NCBI RefSeq assembly: GCF_030464365.1
Contig: NZ_VCYI01000012.1
Span: forward strand, 1-64,000
From: Methanoculleus methanifontis
GTDB taxonomy: Archaea > Halobacteriota > Methanomicrobia > Methanomicrobiales > Methanoculleaceae
DNA length: 64,000 nt
Direction: 5' to 3'
Part shown: positions 14,865-23,347 of the stretch, one piece after another
How positions within the stretch are numbered: the first letter of the stretch is position 1
How the letters are laid out: every line of letters begins with the position of its first letter
Made by a program: the position numbers and the translations under genes
Notes under the pieces: generated by a model
What the model was told of the DNA's origin: nothing
Seen by the model: only the letters and a program-made list of their open reading frames with translations
Databases searched by the model: none

Positions 14865-17123
14865 ATGGAGAAGCTGCAAGAACAATCCCCGGCGGATCTT
14901 CTGGAACTACTGCAGGACGCTGCTCCCGTCCTCGACTGCCGGTCGCGGGAGAGGCTGACGGCGGGGATCGAGGCCCTGCTCAGCAAAAACCACGAACTCG
15001 CCGTCCGTGCCGCCCGTGCAGAGTTGGAACGCGATGCACTTCTTGCCGCCGTCGGCAGGCAGGGGATCGTCTACGACGCCGACGGCAGGGTGGTCGCGGC
15101 GGACCCGGGCGAGGAGAACCGGATAGCCCGGGCGCTCCTCGGAGGGCGCGACGTCTCGCTCAGCCACCCCGGCGGCGAACCGGTTCCGCCCGGCGATCTC
15201 CCCGGGCACCGGGCGCTCAGGGGAGAGAGGCTCACCTCCTGCCGGTACACCGTCCACAGTCCCGGCGGTGAGGATCTTCACGTCGTCGTATCCGCCTCGC
15301 CGATCATCATGGACGGGGCCGTTTCCGGTGCTACCGTCTCCTGGCAGGACGTCACCGGAGAGGAGCAGACCCGCCGCCGCCTCGCGGAGGCGAACACCCT
15401 GCTCGAGGGGCTCTTTGAGAACCTCGGCGATATCGTCGGCGTCCAGCTGCCGGACAGGACGATCCTGCGCTACAACCGCGCCGGCTACGAGATGCTCGGG
15501 ATGACGCCGGAGGAGGTGGCGGGGCAGAAGTGCTACAACCTCATCGGGAGGACGGCGCCCTGCCCGGTCTGCGCGACGGAGCTTGCGGTCGCGAGCAGGA
15601 AGCGGGAGGTCGTGGAGAAGTTCGTGCCCGAACTCGGGCGGTACCTGGAGTGCCGCTCGAGCCCGATCTTCAATGAGAAGGGCGAATTGGCGTTCATCGT
15701 CGAGCAACTCTACGACATCACCGACCGGAAGCGCACCGAATGCGCTCTCCGCGAGAGCGAGGCGACGGCGCGTGCCCTCCTCGACGCTCCCGACGAGGTT
15801 ATCGTTCTCGTCGATATGGATGGCCGGATCATCGACGCCAATGAAATGGCGACCCGGCTGTTTGCGCGGAGTCGGGAGGAACTCGTCGGCATAAATGTGC
15901 AGGAGTTCTTCTCGCCGAACCTGCCGGAGATCTGCGCGGCCCGCTTCCGCGAGGTTGCCGGGACGGGCAGGCCCGCACGGTTCGAGGACTGCCGGGATGG
16001 GCGGCTGTATGACGCCGTCCTCTACCCCGTGAGGGATGCACGCGGCGGCGTCAGCCGGATCGCGGTGATCGCGAGGGATATCACCGAGCGCAAGCAGACG
16101 GAAGATGCCCTGCGAAGCCTGACGCACGACCTGAACAACCGGGTGAACGAGCTCTCGGCGCTGTATGCGGTATCCCGCATCATCGAGCAGCCGGAGATCA
16201 CGCTTGACGCGATCTTTCACGAGGTCGTTCAGTTGCTCCCTTCCGGGTGGCAGTACCCGGAGGACGCGGTCGCGAGGATCAGGGCGTTCGGGTGCGATTA
16301 TAGGACGGAGGGGTTCCGGGAGACGCCCTGGCGGCAGGTATCCCCGATTGTTGTCCACGGCGAGAGGGTCGGCGTGGTGGATGTCTGCTATCTTCGCGAG
16401 AGGGGCGAGGAGGACGAAGGCCCGTTCCTCGCCGAAGAGCGGGCGCTGATCGATACCGTCGCCGGGCGGCTCGGAAGAACGATGGAGCGGTTCCAGGCGC
16501 GGGAGTTCCTCGAAAGGAGCGAGTCGCAGTTCCGGGAGATCATGCAGCAGAGTTTCGATATGATCTACACCTCCTACAACGAGGGCGGGATCGCCTACAT
16601 CTCCCCGGCGGTGAACCGAATCCTCGGCTACACGCCCGAAGAACTCATCGGCAATAAGTGCCGGAACTTCGTCGCCCCCTCGTCGCTCCCCGCCTGGGAG
16701 GAGGGGCGAACGAAGATTGACCGGGGCGAGCCGGTCGAGGGGCTCGAGGTCGAGTTCCGCCGCAAAGACGGGTCGGTGGCCTACCTCGAACTGAACGAGT
16801 CCCCGATCGTCCGCGACCGGTCGGTGATCGGGGTGCACGTGGTCGGCAGGGACATCACCGAGCGGAAACAGAACGAACAACTCCGGCAGCATGCGTTTGA
16901 GCAGATCGAACGGAACATCGAGCAGTTCGCAATCCTCGGCGACCATATCCGCCAGCCGCTCCAGGTGATCCTCGGGATGAGCGAGCTGCTCGACGAAGGG
17001 GCGACTACGGGGAGGATCCGGGAGCAGGTCGACCGGATCAACAGTTATATCGTGAAACTCGACCAGGGCTGGATCGAGTCGCGGCAAGTCAGGGAGTTCC
17101 TCCGGAAGCACGAACTGGCGTGA
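14865..17123 (+). CDS. Multi-PAS sensor protein with HisKA-like end but no ATPase domain
   Basis: The 752-residue soluble protein has an N-terminal helical region. PAS domains lie at about 55-175, 178-290 (with CPVC and CYNLIGRTAPCPVC cysteines), 295-415 and 547-665, joined by DITERKQ-type linkers. A GAF-like region lies at about 420-545. The C-terminus (about 675-752) resembles a histidine-kinase dimerisation helix with His in GDHIRQPLQVILGMSELL, but the protein ends before any HATPase domain (no N/G boxes). It may signal through a partner kinase or protein contacts. No membrane segment. The start follows gtgagatATG. Confidence 0.82.
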   Translation: MEKLQEQSPADLLELLQDAAPVLDCRSRERLTAGIEALLSKNHELAVRAARAELERDALLAAVGRQGIVYDADGRVVAADPGEENRIARALLGGRDVSLSHPGGEPVPPGDLPGHRALRGERLTSCRYTVHSPGGEDLHVVVSASPIIMDGAVSGATVSWQDVTGEEQTRRRLAEANTLLEGLFENLGDIVGVQLPDRTILRYNRAGYEMLGMTPEEVAGQKCYNLIGRTAPCPVCATELAVASRKREVVEKFVPELGRYLECRSSPIFNEKGELAFIVEQLYDITDRKRTECALRESEATARALLDAPDEVIVLVDMDGRIIDANEMATRLFARSREELVGINVQEFFSPNLPEICAARFREVAGTGRPARFEDCRDGRLYDAVLYPVRDARGGVSRIAVIARDITERKQTEDALRSLTHDLNNRVNELSALYAVSRIIEQPEITLDAIFHEVVQLLPSGWQYPEDAVARIRAFGCDYRTEGFRETPWRQVSPIVVHGERVGVVDVCYLRERGEEDEGPFLAEERALIDTVAGRLGRTMERFQAREFLERSESQFREIMQQSFDMIYTSYNEGGIAYISPAVNRILGYTPEELIGNKCRNFVAPSSLPAWEEGRTKIDRGEPVEGLEVEFRRKDGSVAYLELNESPIVRDRSVIGVHVVGRDITERKQNEQLRQHAFEQIERNIEQFAILGDHIRQPLQVILGMSELLDEGATTGRIREQVDRINSYIVKLDQGWIESRQVREFLRKHELA

Positions 17124-17366
17124 GGGGGTTTCGCAGACTCGTGGTTCAGCTGGAAACCGATCCCGGTTTTCTCCGTCTCCGGACACCGATCTTCGTCGGG
17201 CAGTGCCGTGACTCCGCTGGTGCTTTCCCGGACAGATCGAACACATTATATGGTGATGTGCCGTACTCCGCCACTATATGCATTTGAACCGCCTGAACAA
17301 ACCGGCCGCGCATTGGCGGGCTAATTCGGCTCAGCTTTTTCTTAAGGCACTCCTGAGGGATGTATC

Positions 17367-18146
17367 ATGTGCGTTGCACAAACCAGACAGGATGAACTGC
17401 TGACCCTGCTGCAGAACCCTGCTACCGGAAATCCGCTTGCCTTTGAAGGCGATGCGATGATAGATACGGTAACAAGCGAGCGCTTCGCGGTCAGGAACGG
17501 GATACCGGTGATCCTCCGCAAAGACGATGTCTTCGGGTGGAACAGGACGCAGCAGAGAAATTACGACCTTTTTAGTCTTGTTTATGACCTTATTTACACA
17601 TTCAATGTCTGGAATGTCCAGCAGTGGCTGGATGAGATTGCCGGGATCATGGAGGTTGAGTCCGGCGATCGTGTCCTGGAGACCTCTGTTGGAACCGGTC
17701 AGCAAATCCGAAACCTGTATGAACATGGGGTGGAGGGCCGTTTTTTCGGAAACGACATCACATACGGGCAGTTGAATAAGTGCAGAAAAAACATCGGGAA
17801 GTGGGGAATCGATGTGGGGCTGGTCCAGGGAAACGCAGAAGCGCTCCCGTTTAACGACGAACTCTTTGACGTGGTATTTCACATCGGCAGCATCAATGTA
17901 TTTAATGACAAGAGAACGGCTATCCATGAGATGATTCGTGTCGCAAAACCCGGTGCGAACCTGTATGTCGCTGATGAATCGGTGAAATTCAAAGAGCAAT
18001 CGACCTTCTTTGGCCCGCTTATGCCGGAACCAGAACCGGGGGTCTATGATCCTCCCATCGGGCTCATCCCAGACGGTATGTTCGATGTTACGACCAGGGA
18101 CCTCTGGGATGGGAAGTTCTGGATGGTTTCGTTCCGAAAGCCGTGA
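17367..18146 (+). CDS. SAM-dependent class I methyltransferase
   Basis: The 259-residue product begins with a Trm112-like segment (PATGNPLAFEGD, RNGIPVILRKDD). A Rossmann methyltransferase follows: motif I VLETSVGTGQQIRNL (about 98-112), an acidic motif at FFGNDITYGQ, and motif IV FDVVFHIGSINVF. This is the UbiE/Methyltransf_11 type, acting on a small molecule or quinone-like substrate in the cytoplasm. A gaggga ribosome site lies just before ATG 17367. No operon partner. Substrate not deducible. Confidence 0.78.
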   Translation: MCVAQTRQDELLTLLQNPATGNPLAFEGDAMIDTVTSERFAVRNGIPVILRKDDVFGWNRTQQRNYDLFSLVYDLIYTFNVWNVQQWLDEIAGIMEVESGDRVLETSVGTGQQIRNLYEHGVEGRFFGNDITYGQLNKCRKNIGKWGIDVGLVQGNAEALPFNDELFDVVFHIGSINVFNDKRTAIHEMIRVAKPGANLYVADESVKFKEQSTFFGPLMPEPEPGVYDPPIGLIPDGMFDVTTRDLWDGKFWMVSFRKP

Positions 18147-18458
18147 GGTGCTCGTTGTACCGTGTTCCCTGCACCGGGGTGGTCCTGTGCCCCCTCTTAG
18201 ACGGCCTGCACCACTCCGTGTGAGCCGGTGGACAGTTCGGTTCCCCTGCTGGTAGCCGGCGATCAGCCCCGACGCTCCCCGTGACGTCCCGACTGCCGGC
18301 GTGCTTCCATCTCCTTCAGCTCTTTTTGAAACCAGAATCTTTATCTCGCGGGGTTGAAGGGGCGGAGCGGGAAGACCCCGGTCTTTAGGCCGGGGATGAA
18401 AGCGGAGCCCCTTCGCCATACGATTATAGGAACACATTTATCACTGTAAGTGTGATCA

Positions 18459-19580
18459 ATGTTTGTAATGTTGCAAGCCTACAAGTATCGGATGTATCCA
18501 ACTCAAGCGCAGATCCAACTGCTCATGAGACATATCCACGCTTGTCGGTTTGTGTACAACCACTCATTGGAACAAAAGATCCGAGCGTATGAGCAGAACG
18601 GACAACGGTTATCATGTTTCGATCTGAACAGCCAACTTCCCACACTCAAGACGGAGTATCCGTGGTTAGCCGACGTCAACTCACAGTCGCTCCAGTACGC
18701 GAACCGGAATCTTGATAATGCCTTCACTCGGTTCTTCCGTGAGAAGAAGGGATTTCCGAAGTTCAAGTCGAAGAAAAATCCGGTACAGTCGTTTCAGGTA
18801 CCACAACACTACCGTGTAGAGTTTGAGTCTAACCGGGTCAAACTGCCGAAGATCGGTGACGTTAAGACGAAGTTGCATCGTGTGTTCGCCGGGAAGATGA
18901 AATATGCAACGGTTTCGGTGACATCGACCGGAAAGTGGTTCATCAGCATTTTAGTTGATGACGAATGGGTTGAACCGACTCCGGTACCATTCACATCTGA
19001 AACGACGATCGGGATCGATGTTGGCTTGCCAGACTTTGCAACCTTCTCGACTGGCGAGAAGATTGAGAATCCCCGGTACCTGAAAGACTCTCTCCAGCGT
19101 CTGAAGGTATTGCAGCGGCGGGTGTCCCGGAAGATAAAAGGATCGAAGAACCGGCAGAAGGCGATCCTGAACCTTGCAAGATGCCATGAGAAGGTAGCAA
19201 ATCAGCGCAACGATTTCCTACACAAACTTTCCTATCAAGTTGTGAGCGAGAACCAAGCCATCGCAGTAGAATCGTTAAACGTTGCTGGAATGCAGAAGAA
19301 CCATAAACTGGCACGGAGCATCAACGATGTATCGTGGAGCACCTTCTTCACAATGCTGGACTACAAATGCCGGAAATATGGGAAGACTCTCCTGAAGATC
19401 GGGCAATTCGATCCATCTTCAAAAATTTGCAACTGCTGCGGATACATAAACCGGGATCTGAAACTCTCGGATCGGGAATGGACGTGCCCCGATTGCGGTA
19501 CCGTCCACGATCGAGATATTAACGCAGCGATCAATATCAAGAAGTTTGCCGTGCAAGAGCAGAATCTTGTCGGTGTATGA
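18459..19580 (+). CDS. tnpB: TnpB RNA-guided nuclease (OrfB), element 1
   Basis: The 373-residue product is full length, with an N-terminal helix-turn-helix region (AYKYRMYPTQAQIQLL), a wedge domain and a split RuvC nuclease. The catalytic Asp is in TIGIDVGLPDFATF, the Glu in AIAVESLNVAGM and the last Asp in VHDRDINAAINI. The zinc finger CNCCG...CPDCG sits between the latter two. All catalytic residues are intact. TnpB proteins cut DNA using an RNA made from the element's right end. Starts at 18459 or 18468 are both possible. A near-palindrome (atcac...gtgat) lies directly upstream. Confidence 0.92.
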   Translation: MFVMLQAYKYRMYPTQAQIQLLMRHIHACRFVYNHSLEQKIRAYEQNGQRLSCFDLNSQLPTLKTEYPWLADVNSQSLQYANRNLDNAFTRFFREKKGFPKFKSKKNPVQSFQVPQHYRVEFESNRVKLPKIGDVKTKLHRVFAGKMKYATVSVTSTGKWFISILVDDEWVEPTPVPFTSETTIGIDVGLPDFATFSTGEKIENPRYLKDSLQRLKVLQRRVSRKIKGSKNRQKAILNLARCHEKVANQRNDFLHKLSYQVVSENQAIAVESLNVAGMQKNHKLARSINDVSWSTFFTMLDYKCRKYGKTLLKIGQFDPSSKICNCCGYINRDLKLSDREWTCPDCGTVHDRDINAAINIKKFAVQEQNLVGV

Positions 19581-19674
19581 CAGGTGCGGAACGCGCCGAA
19601 GGGCCTGTGGACTCACTTCCGTTGGGAGGGGGGATGAAGCAGGAAGCCCCGCCCTTTAGGGCGGGGTAGTTCAC
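19581..19674 (+). ncRNA. Predicted omega RNA 3' region / right end of TnpB element 1
   Basis: By analogy with IS200/IS605 elements, the guide-RNA scaffold ends at the right end of the element and the guide is the flanking DNA. The conserved block 19634-19674 (atgaagcaggaagcccc, hairpin, tagttcac) is shared with element 2. Sequence diverges right after ttcac, so the guide here would start gcgataacgttgtcc. Scaffold 5' limit unknown; it may reach into tnpB. Confidence 0.6.
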
Positions 19675-19799
19675 GCGATAACGTTGTCCATCGCGTTTTC
19701 CTTGCAGCCGCACCGCCACCACCCCGCCGGCCCCGTAGACCGTCATCCGGGTCGCGTAGTACAGTAATCCCCGATCTCGGGGATGCAGAATTGTGAGTA

Positions 19800-19884
19800 T
19801 GCGGGGGAAGGGATTCGAACCCTTGAACTCCTTCGAGACTGGACCCTAAATCCAGCGCCTTTGACCAGGCTCGGCAACCCCCGC
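19800..19884 (-). tRNA. tRNA-Leu (anticodon UAG)
   Basis: The reverse strand folds as a long-variable-arm tRNA. The acceptor stem gcggggg (19884-19878) pairs with cccccgc, with discriminator A at 19800. The D arm contains gccgagcctggtcaaaggc. The anticodon stem ctgga/tccag encloses loop tttaggg, giving anticodon UAG. The T arm is aaggg-ttcgaat-ccctt. CCA is not encoded, and there is no intron. Confidence 0.95.
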
Positions 19885-20229
19885 CTGCATATAGTATCGG
19901 TGCCCGGAACATTATAATTGCTCCCCGCCGCCCGGTGCGCGGGCCCGCCGCCCCGGGTGCGGGAACTGCGGTACCGCCCGCACCAACCCTCGATCCCAAA
20001 AAAACCCCTGCATCTTCTATGATCCGCAATCTGAGACGCAAAAAGAGCCCACACATATTCGCAGAAAAATATATGCTGCGCAATATACATTACATAACAT
20101 ACAAAACTAACCGGAGGCTGTCATGCCGGAGGCGCGCCTGAGGCGCATTTCGGTAAAATAACGCCTGAAATGTTAACAACAAAACCTTTATTGAATAGAT
20201 TGACCGTATTTTCCTTTAGTTGAAATAAA

Positions 20230-20715
20230 ATGCTGGGCCAACTCCTCCATATTCTGGCGGCAGCGATCGTCAGCTGGATACTCTTCGTAACCGTCGATGT
20301 GTTCTTCCGGTTGCCGGAAGCGGGGGGTGTCAGCGGAGCTTCTGCCATCGCACGGGATATCGAGGCCGGCGGCGGCGCTCTTAGTGGCGGCACCATGATG
20401 GGGAACATCGTCTGCTCCCCCGACGCCTCGGCAGGGACGCTCCTTGCCGCCTGCGGCGTCTACGTCGCCGGAATCCCCGGCGGGCTCGTCGCAGCCGCGC
20501 TTGTCTTCATCGGCAACCGCATCTGCCACGACCCCGGCTACGCCGGAACCACCGGCGCGGTTCTCGCCACGTTCGTCGTCTACGGCTTCACCCAGGTCGG
20601 GTTCGCCGCAACGGACTTCATCGCGGGGATGGTGATCGCCATCCTCACCATCCAGGGGCTCTCCCACGCCCACGCGAGCCGGCTTCTTGCACGACTCTGG
20701 AGGGTTCGGCAGTGA
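20230..20715 (+). CDS. ehaB: Energy-converting hydrogenase A subunit EhaB
   Basis: The 161-residue membrane protein has about four membrane segments and a soluble loop (AIARDIEAGGGALSGGTMMGN). Size, order and neighbours match EhaB (about 163 residues in Methanothermobacter) at the head of an eha operon. No EhaA equivalent precedes it. Two TATA-like boxes (aaaaatatat near 20067; cctttattga near 20185) lie upstream, the nearer giving a leader of about 15 bases. The complex couples ferredoxin reduction with H2 to ion flow. Confidence 0.75.
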   Translation: MLGQLLHILAAAIVSWILFVTVDVFFRLPEAGGVSGASAIARDIEAGGGALSGGTMMGNIVCSPDASAGTLLAACGVYVAGIPGGLVAAALVFIGNRICHDPGYAGTTGAVLATFVVYGFTQVGFAATDFIAGMVIAILTIQGLSHAHASRLLARLWRVRQ

Positions 20716-20954
20716 TCGCGCTCTATCTCGTGGCCGCGATTGCGGTCTTTGCCGCGATCAGGGCCACCGTCGAGAAGAACACGGGGAGAAAGCTCCCCTA
20801 CGTGAACGTCATGAACTTCGCCGTCGCGGGAGCAATCGTCCTGCTGCTCGACCACCCGCTCGCCCTCGTCGCGGCCGCGGCCTACTTCGTCGGCTCGACG
20901 CTTGAGGCGAACGCCATAGCGAGCACGTATGCGGGGGGTGAGCGGCGTGGATGA
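20712..20954 (+). CDS. ehaC: Energy-converting hydrogenase A subunit EhaC
   Basis: The 80-residue protein starts at GTG 20712, overlapping the ehaB stop by four bases. It has two to three hydrophobic segments (IALYLVAAIAVFAAI; MNFAVAGAIVLLLDHPLALV) and KNTGRKLPYVNVMN between them. Length and position fit EhaC. It is assigned by order in the operon more than by a hallmark motif. Confidence 0.68.
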   Translation: MIALYLVAAIAVFAAIRATVEKNTGRKLPYVNVMNFAVAGAIVLLLDHPLALVAAAAYFVGSTLEANAIASTYAGGERRG

Positions 20955-21183
20955 CATTCTCGTGATCCTCTTCGCGGCCGTGGCGCTCATCGGGGCGGTG
21001 AGTGCCCACCTCCAGCGGGACCGTTTCGGCAAGCTGATCGCCGTCGGGATCATCTTCGGCGGCATCGCGCCGTTTATCGCCGCCCGCGGCTACCTGGACG
21101 TCCTCATCGCCGTCAGCCTGATTGTCCCCGTCACCACGATCATCATACTGCTGATCTGCAGGAGGGATGCCCATGACGCCTGA
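20947..21183 (+). CDS. ehaD: Energy-converting hydrogenase A subunit EhaD
   Basis: The product has 78 residues from GTG 20947 (VDDILVILFAAVALIGAV). GTG 20947 is preferred over the earlier in-frame ATG 20929 because the gggggg stretch at 20933-20938 is a suitably spaced ribosome site and the hydrophobic subunit begins there. Three membrane segments fill the protein. The start overlaps the ehaC stop by eight bases. Position and size match EhaD. Confidence 0.65.
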   Translation: MDDILVILFAAVALIGAVSAHLQRDRFGKLIAVGIIFGGIAPFIAARGYLDVLIAVSLIVPVTTIIILLICRRDAHDA

Positions 21184-21412
21184 GTTCGTCCTCGGTTGCA
21201 TCATCCTCATCGTCGGGGTGATCGCCGCCGGGTTCCCGCGCCCGATGACCTACCTCGGGAGGCTGATCAGCCTCGAGATCCCCGCGTTCGGCCTCCTCCT
21301 GATCATGCTCGCTTACGACGAGATGCTCGCCCTGCTGACGTTCATCGGGGTTACGGCGATCTCGACCTTTGTCCTCGTCCGGGCCATCGAACGCAAGGAG
21401 GCCGCACCATGA
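21173..21412 (+). CDS. ehaE: Energy-converting hydrogenase A subunit EhaE
   Basis: This is a 79-residue, three-segment membrane protein (TPEFVLGCIILIVGVIAAGF; LEIPAFGLLLIMLAYDEMLA). ATG 21173 lies eight bases after ggagg (21160-21164), making it better than ATG 21167. It overlaps the ehaD stop by eleven bases. Size and order match EhaE. Such small subunits resemble antiporter (MnhC/NuoK-like) pieces. Confidence 0.65.
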   Translation: MTPEFVLGCIILIVGVIAAGFPRPMTYLGRLISLEIPAFGLLLIMLAYDEMLALLTFIGVTAISTFVLVRAIERKEAAP

Positions 21413-21873
21413 CGCCGAACCAGTCGATCATCACCCGGATATCAGCGATAATCTCACGGGTCGAGAACCTCACCGCGCTGTATGCGCTCCTTGCAATCGT
21501 CGTCGTCGTGCTCGGCCTCGTCACCCTGCCGTTCATCGCCTACCAGGACGACCAGCTCTACGAAAAGACCCTCGACCCCGCGAGCACCCTCGACCCCTAC
21601 GACCGGGGCGGCGTGCCCTTCGGGACGACCCCCGTGAAGGCGCAGTACCCGGAAAACTCACCCTACGCCGGTTACGTGACCGCTTACCTGACACCGTTCA
21701 GCCAGTGGCTCGCCGACACCACCCACCATATGGGGACAACGATCGTCGCTCACCCGGGCGGCATCCTCGACGAGATCCTCTACAATACCCGGGGGCTGGA
21801 TACCGTCGTCGAGACGAGCATCCTCTTCGTGGCGTTCGGGATCGCGAGTTACCTCTTCAGGAGGGATGACTGA
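21409..21873 (+). CDS. ehaF: Energy-converting hydrogenase A subunit EhaF
   Basis: The 154-residue protein has an N-terminal membrane segment (LYALLAIVVVVLGLVTLPFI), a hydrophilic outer region containing DRGGVPFGTTPVKAQYP, and a second membrane segment near the end. The layout and length (about 166 in the reference operon) match EhaF. The ATG overlaps the ehaE stop (ATGA), so translation is coupled. Confidence 0.72.
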   Translation: MTPNQSIITRISAIISRVENLTALYALLAIVVVVLGLVTLPFIAYQDDQLYEKTLDPASTLDPYDRGGVPFGTTPVKAQYPENSPYAGYVTAYLTPFSQWLADTTHHMGTTIVAHPGGILDEILYNTRGLDTVVETSILFVAFGIASYLFRRDD

Positions 21874-22475
21874 TGGAGATTGCCTACCCGGTCGGCCTGG
21901 TCGTCTTCGCGGCCGCGATCATCATCGGGTTTACCGCCCTCGTCCGGGAGAAGGACGACCTGCACCGGATCCTCCTCACCGACCTCGCGGAGATCCTCGC
22001 CCTCGTCCTGATCGCGCTCGTCGCCACCGACCTCGCCGAGGCGCTCATCCTCCCGGGGCTCGTTGTCGGGATATCCGAACTGATGGCCGTCTCGGAGGTT
22101 TACATCGCGAAAGAAGGGCTCCGGGCACCACAGGAACCGCCGTTCCGGATCGAGGTGATGGACAGTGCTCCGGGCATCCTCGCGCTGATTCTGGTCGCCT
22201 ACGGCATCGTCCTCTCGGGATTCACCGGCGGCGTGATCGCCGCGGTCGGCGCGGTTTTCTACTTCATGTGCCGGGGGCACATCGAGCAGTTTGAACTGAT
22301 CGAGACCGTGAGCGGCTACGCGTGGGCGTTCTGGATAGGAGCGTTCTTCATCTTCATGTTCCTTCCTGGATACTGGTTCTTCGCGGTGATGATCGCCGGA
22401 GGCGCGATCCTCATCAAGGTGATGGCAAAGATGTCCCTCGTCGGGACGATGCGCGGAGGTGGTCCGGATGTTTGA
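21873..22475 (+). CDS. ehaG: Energy-converting hydrogenase A subunit EhaG
   Basis: This 200-residue polytopic protein has about six membrane segments and a conserved charged stretch REKDDLHRILLTDLAEILAL. It occupies the EhaG place, and its start overlaps the ehaF stop by one base. Somewhat shorter than the reference subunit (about 227). It probably forms part of the ion-translocating membrane arm. Confidence 0.7.
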   Translation: MEIAYPVGLVVFAAAIIIGFTALVREKDDLHRILLTDLAEILALVLIALVATDLAEALILPGLVVGISELMAVSEVYIAKEGLRAPQEPPFRIEVMDSAPGILALILVAYGIVLSGFTGGVIAAVGAVFYFMCRGHIEQFELIETVSGYAWAFWIGAFFIFMFLPGYWFFAVMIAGGAILIKVMAKMSLVGTMRGGGPDV

Positions 22476-23136
22476 TCTCCCCACGACGAACATCGGCGGG
22501 CCGGAACTCTTCGTGCTGGAGTTCGGCGACATCGTCGCCTACTTCAGCCCCTACACCGCGGCGCTTTTCGTCTTCGCCCTCATCTTCACGGTGCTCGCCA
22601 TCGTAAGCCGCCCGGAGCGGCAGGTGGACTTCGCGTTCGGCGGCGACGCCTACTACACGAAAGAGGTCGAGGCGAACCTCCTGCGGTTCCAGCGGTTCAT
22701 GGCGATCGCCTGCGGGCTCGCCACGCTCGGGGCGATGGTGACCGGAGACGTCTTCAACTTCACCCTCTTCGCTTCGCTGGTGGGGATCACGAACATCGGC
22801 ATCGTTGCGGCCTACCGGAACCGGCACGTCCTGAACGCTGCGTTCCAGTATGGCATTGTCGTGATGCTCGCCACGGTCCCGCTTTTTGGGGGTGCAGCGA
22901 TCGTCCTCGCCAGCACCGGCACGCTGAGCATGTGGGAACTCTTCACCGGCGCGGTGGCGGTCCCCCTCTTCGCGAAGGCGTTCCTGGTGCTCGGCGTCAT
23001 GGGAGAGGGCATGGCGCCGTTTTACATTGCAAAGGCGGAGATCACGAGGGCGCAGGGAGCGCCGTTCGTCCTGATGGTCCACGTCAGTTCGCTCCTCCTC
23101 TTCCTGCGCGTAATAGAGATCGTCCTATCGATGTGA
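22468..23136 (+). CDS. ehaH: Energy-converting hydrogenase A subunit EhaH
   Basis: The 222-residue membrane protein has about six segments. GLATLGAMVTGDVFNFTLFA and PLFAKAFLVLGVMGEGMAPFY resemble the Lys/Glu-containing broken helices of antiporter-like (NuoL/M/N, MrpD) subunits, in a much shortened form. ATG 22468 with GGAGGT at 22455-22460 is chosen over GTG 22459. It is likely part of the ion channel. Confidence 0.75.
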   Translation: MFDLPTTNIGGPELFVLEFGDIVAYFSPYTAALFVFALIFTVLAIVSRPERQVDFAFGGDAYYTKEVEANLLRFQRFMAIACGLATLGAMVTGDVFNFTLFASLVGITNIGIVAAYRNRHVLNAAFQYGIVVMLATVPLFGGAAIVLASTGTLSMWELFTGAVAVPLFAKAFLVLGVMGEGMAPFYIAKAEITRAQGAPFVLMVHVSSLLLFLRVIEIVLSM

Positions 23137-23142
23137 TGAACT

Positions 23143-23346
23143 ATGAAGAAACAGACTGCACTGATTGTCGGGCTTGCCGCGGCGGGCATCTCAGCAGCGA
23201 CCGGGCTGCTTGCCGCTCTCGGATACCTCCCGGTATGGGCTGCCGAACTCGTCGCGGTCGTCATGTTCCCTGCCTTCGTCATCTTCATCGCACTGTGGTG
23301 GAACGCAAAACCCGGAGAAGAAGATATCCCGTTCATAGGATACTGA
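23143..23346 (+). CDS. ehaI: Energy-converting hydrogenase A subunit EhaI
   Basis: The 67-residue protein has two membrane segments (LIVGLAAAGISAATGLLAAL; ELVAVVMFPAFVIFIALWW) and a short acidic tail. It starts seven bases after the ehaH stop and matches EhaI by size and order. No independent motif is recognisable. Confidence 0.62.
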   Translation: MKKQTALIVGLAAAGISAATGLLAALGYLPVWAAELVAVVMFPAFVIFIALWWNAKPGEEDIPFIGY

Positions 23347-23347
23347 C

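Larger units (their letters stand above)
18350..19674 (+). mobile_element. TnpB-only (IS1341-type, IS200/IS605 superfamily) element 1
   Basis: The unit is a left-end hairpin, a single tnpB gene and a right-end hairpin; no tnpA transposase is present. The left end has gaaggggc (18356-18363) pairing with gccccttc (18407-18414) around an inner ccccgg/ccgggg stem. The right end (19634-19674) has ccccgccc (19647-19654) pairing with gggcgggg (19659-19666). Both ends match those of element 2 at 55-56.5 kb. Exact boundaries are estimated from that comparison. It lies 126 bases from tRNA-Leu. From 18147 to the left end nothing else is seen. Confidence 0.8.

Noticed and set aside
14907-17246. 779-residue minus-strand frame opposite the PAS protein
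   Set aside because: The forward frame has clear PAS motifs throughout; the reverse product has no recognisable domain and biased composition.
17331-18437. 368-residue minus frame over the methyltransferase and TnpB left end
   Set aside because: The forward methyltransferase has SAM-binding motifs and a ribosome site; the reverse frame has none.
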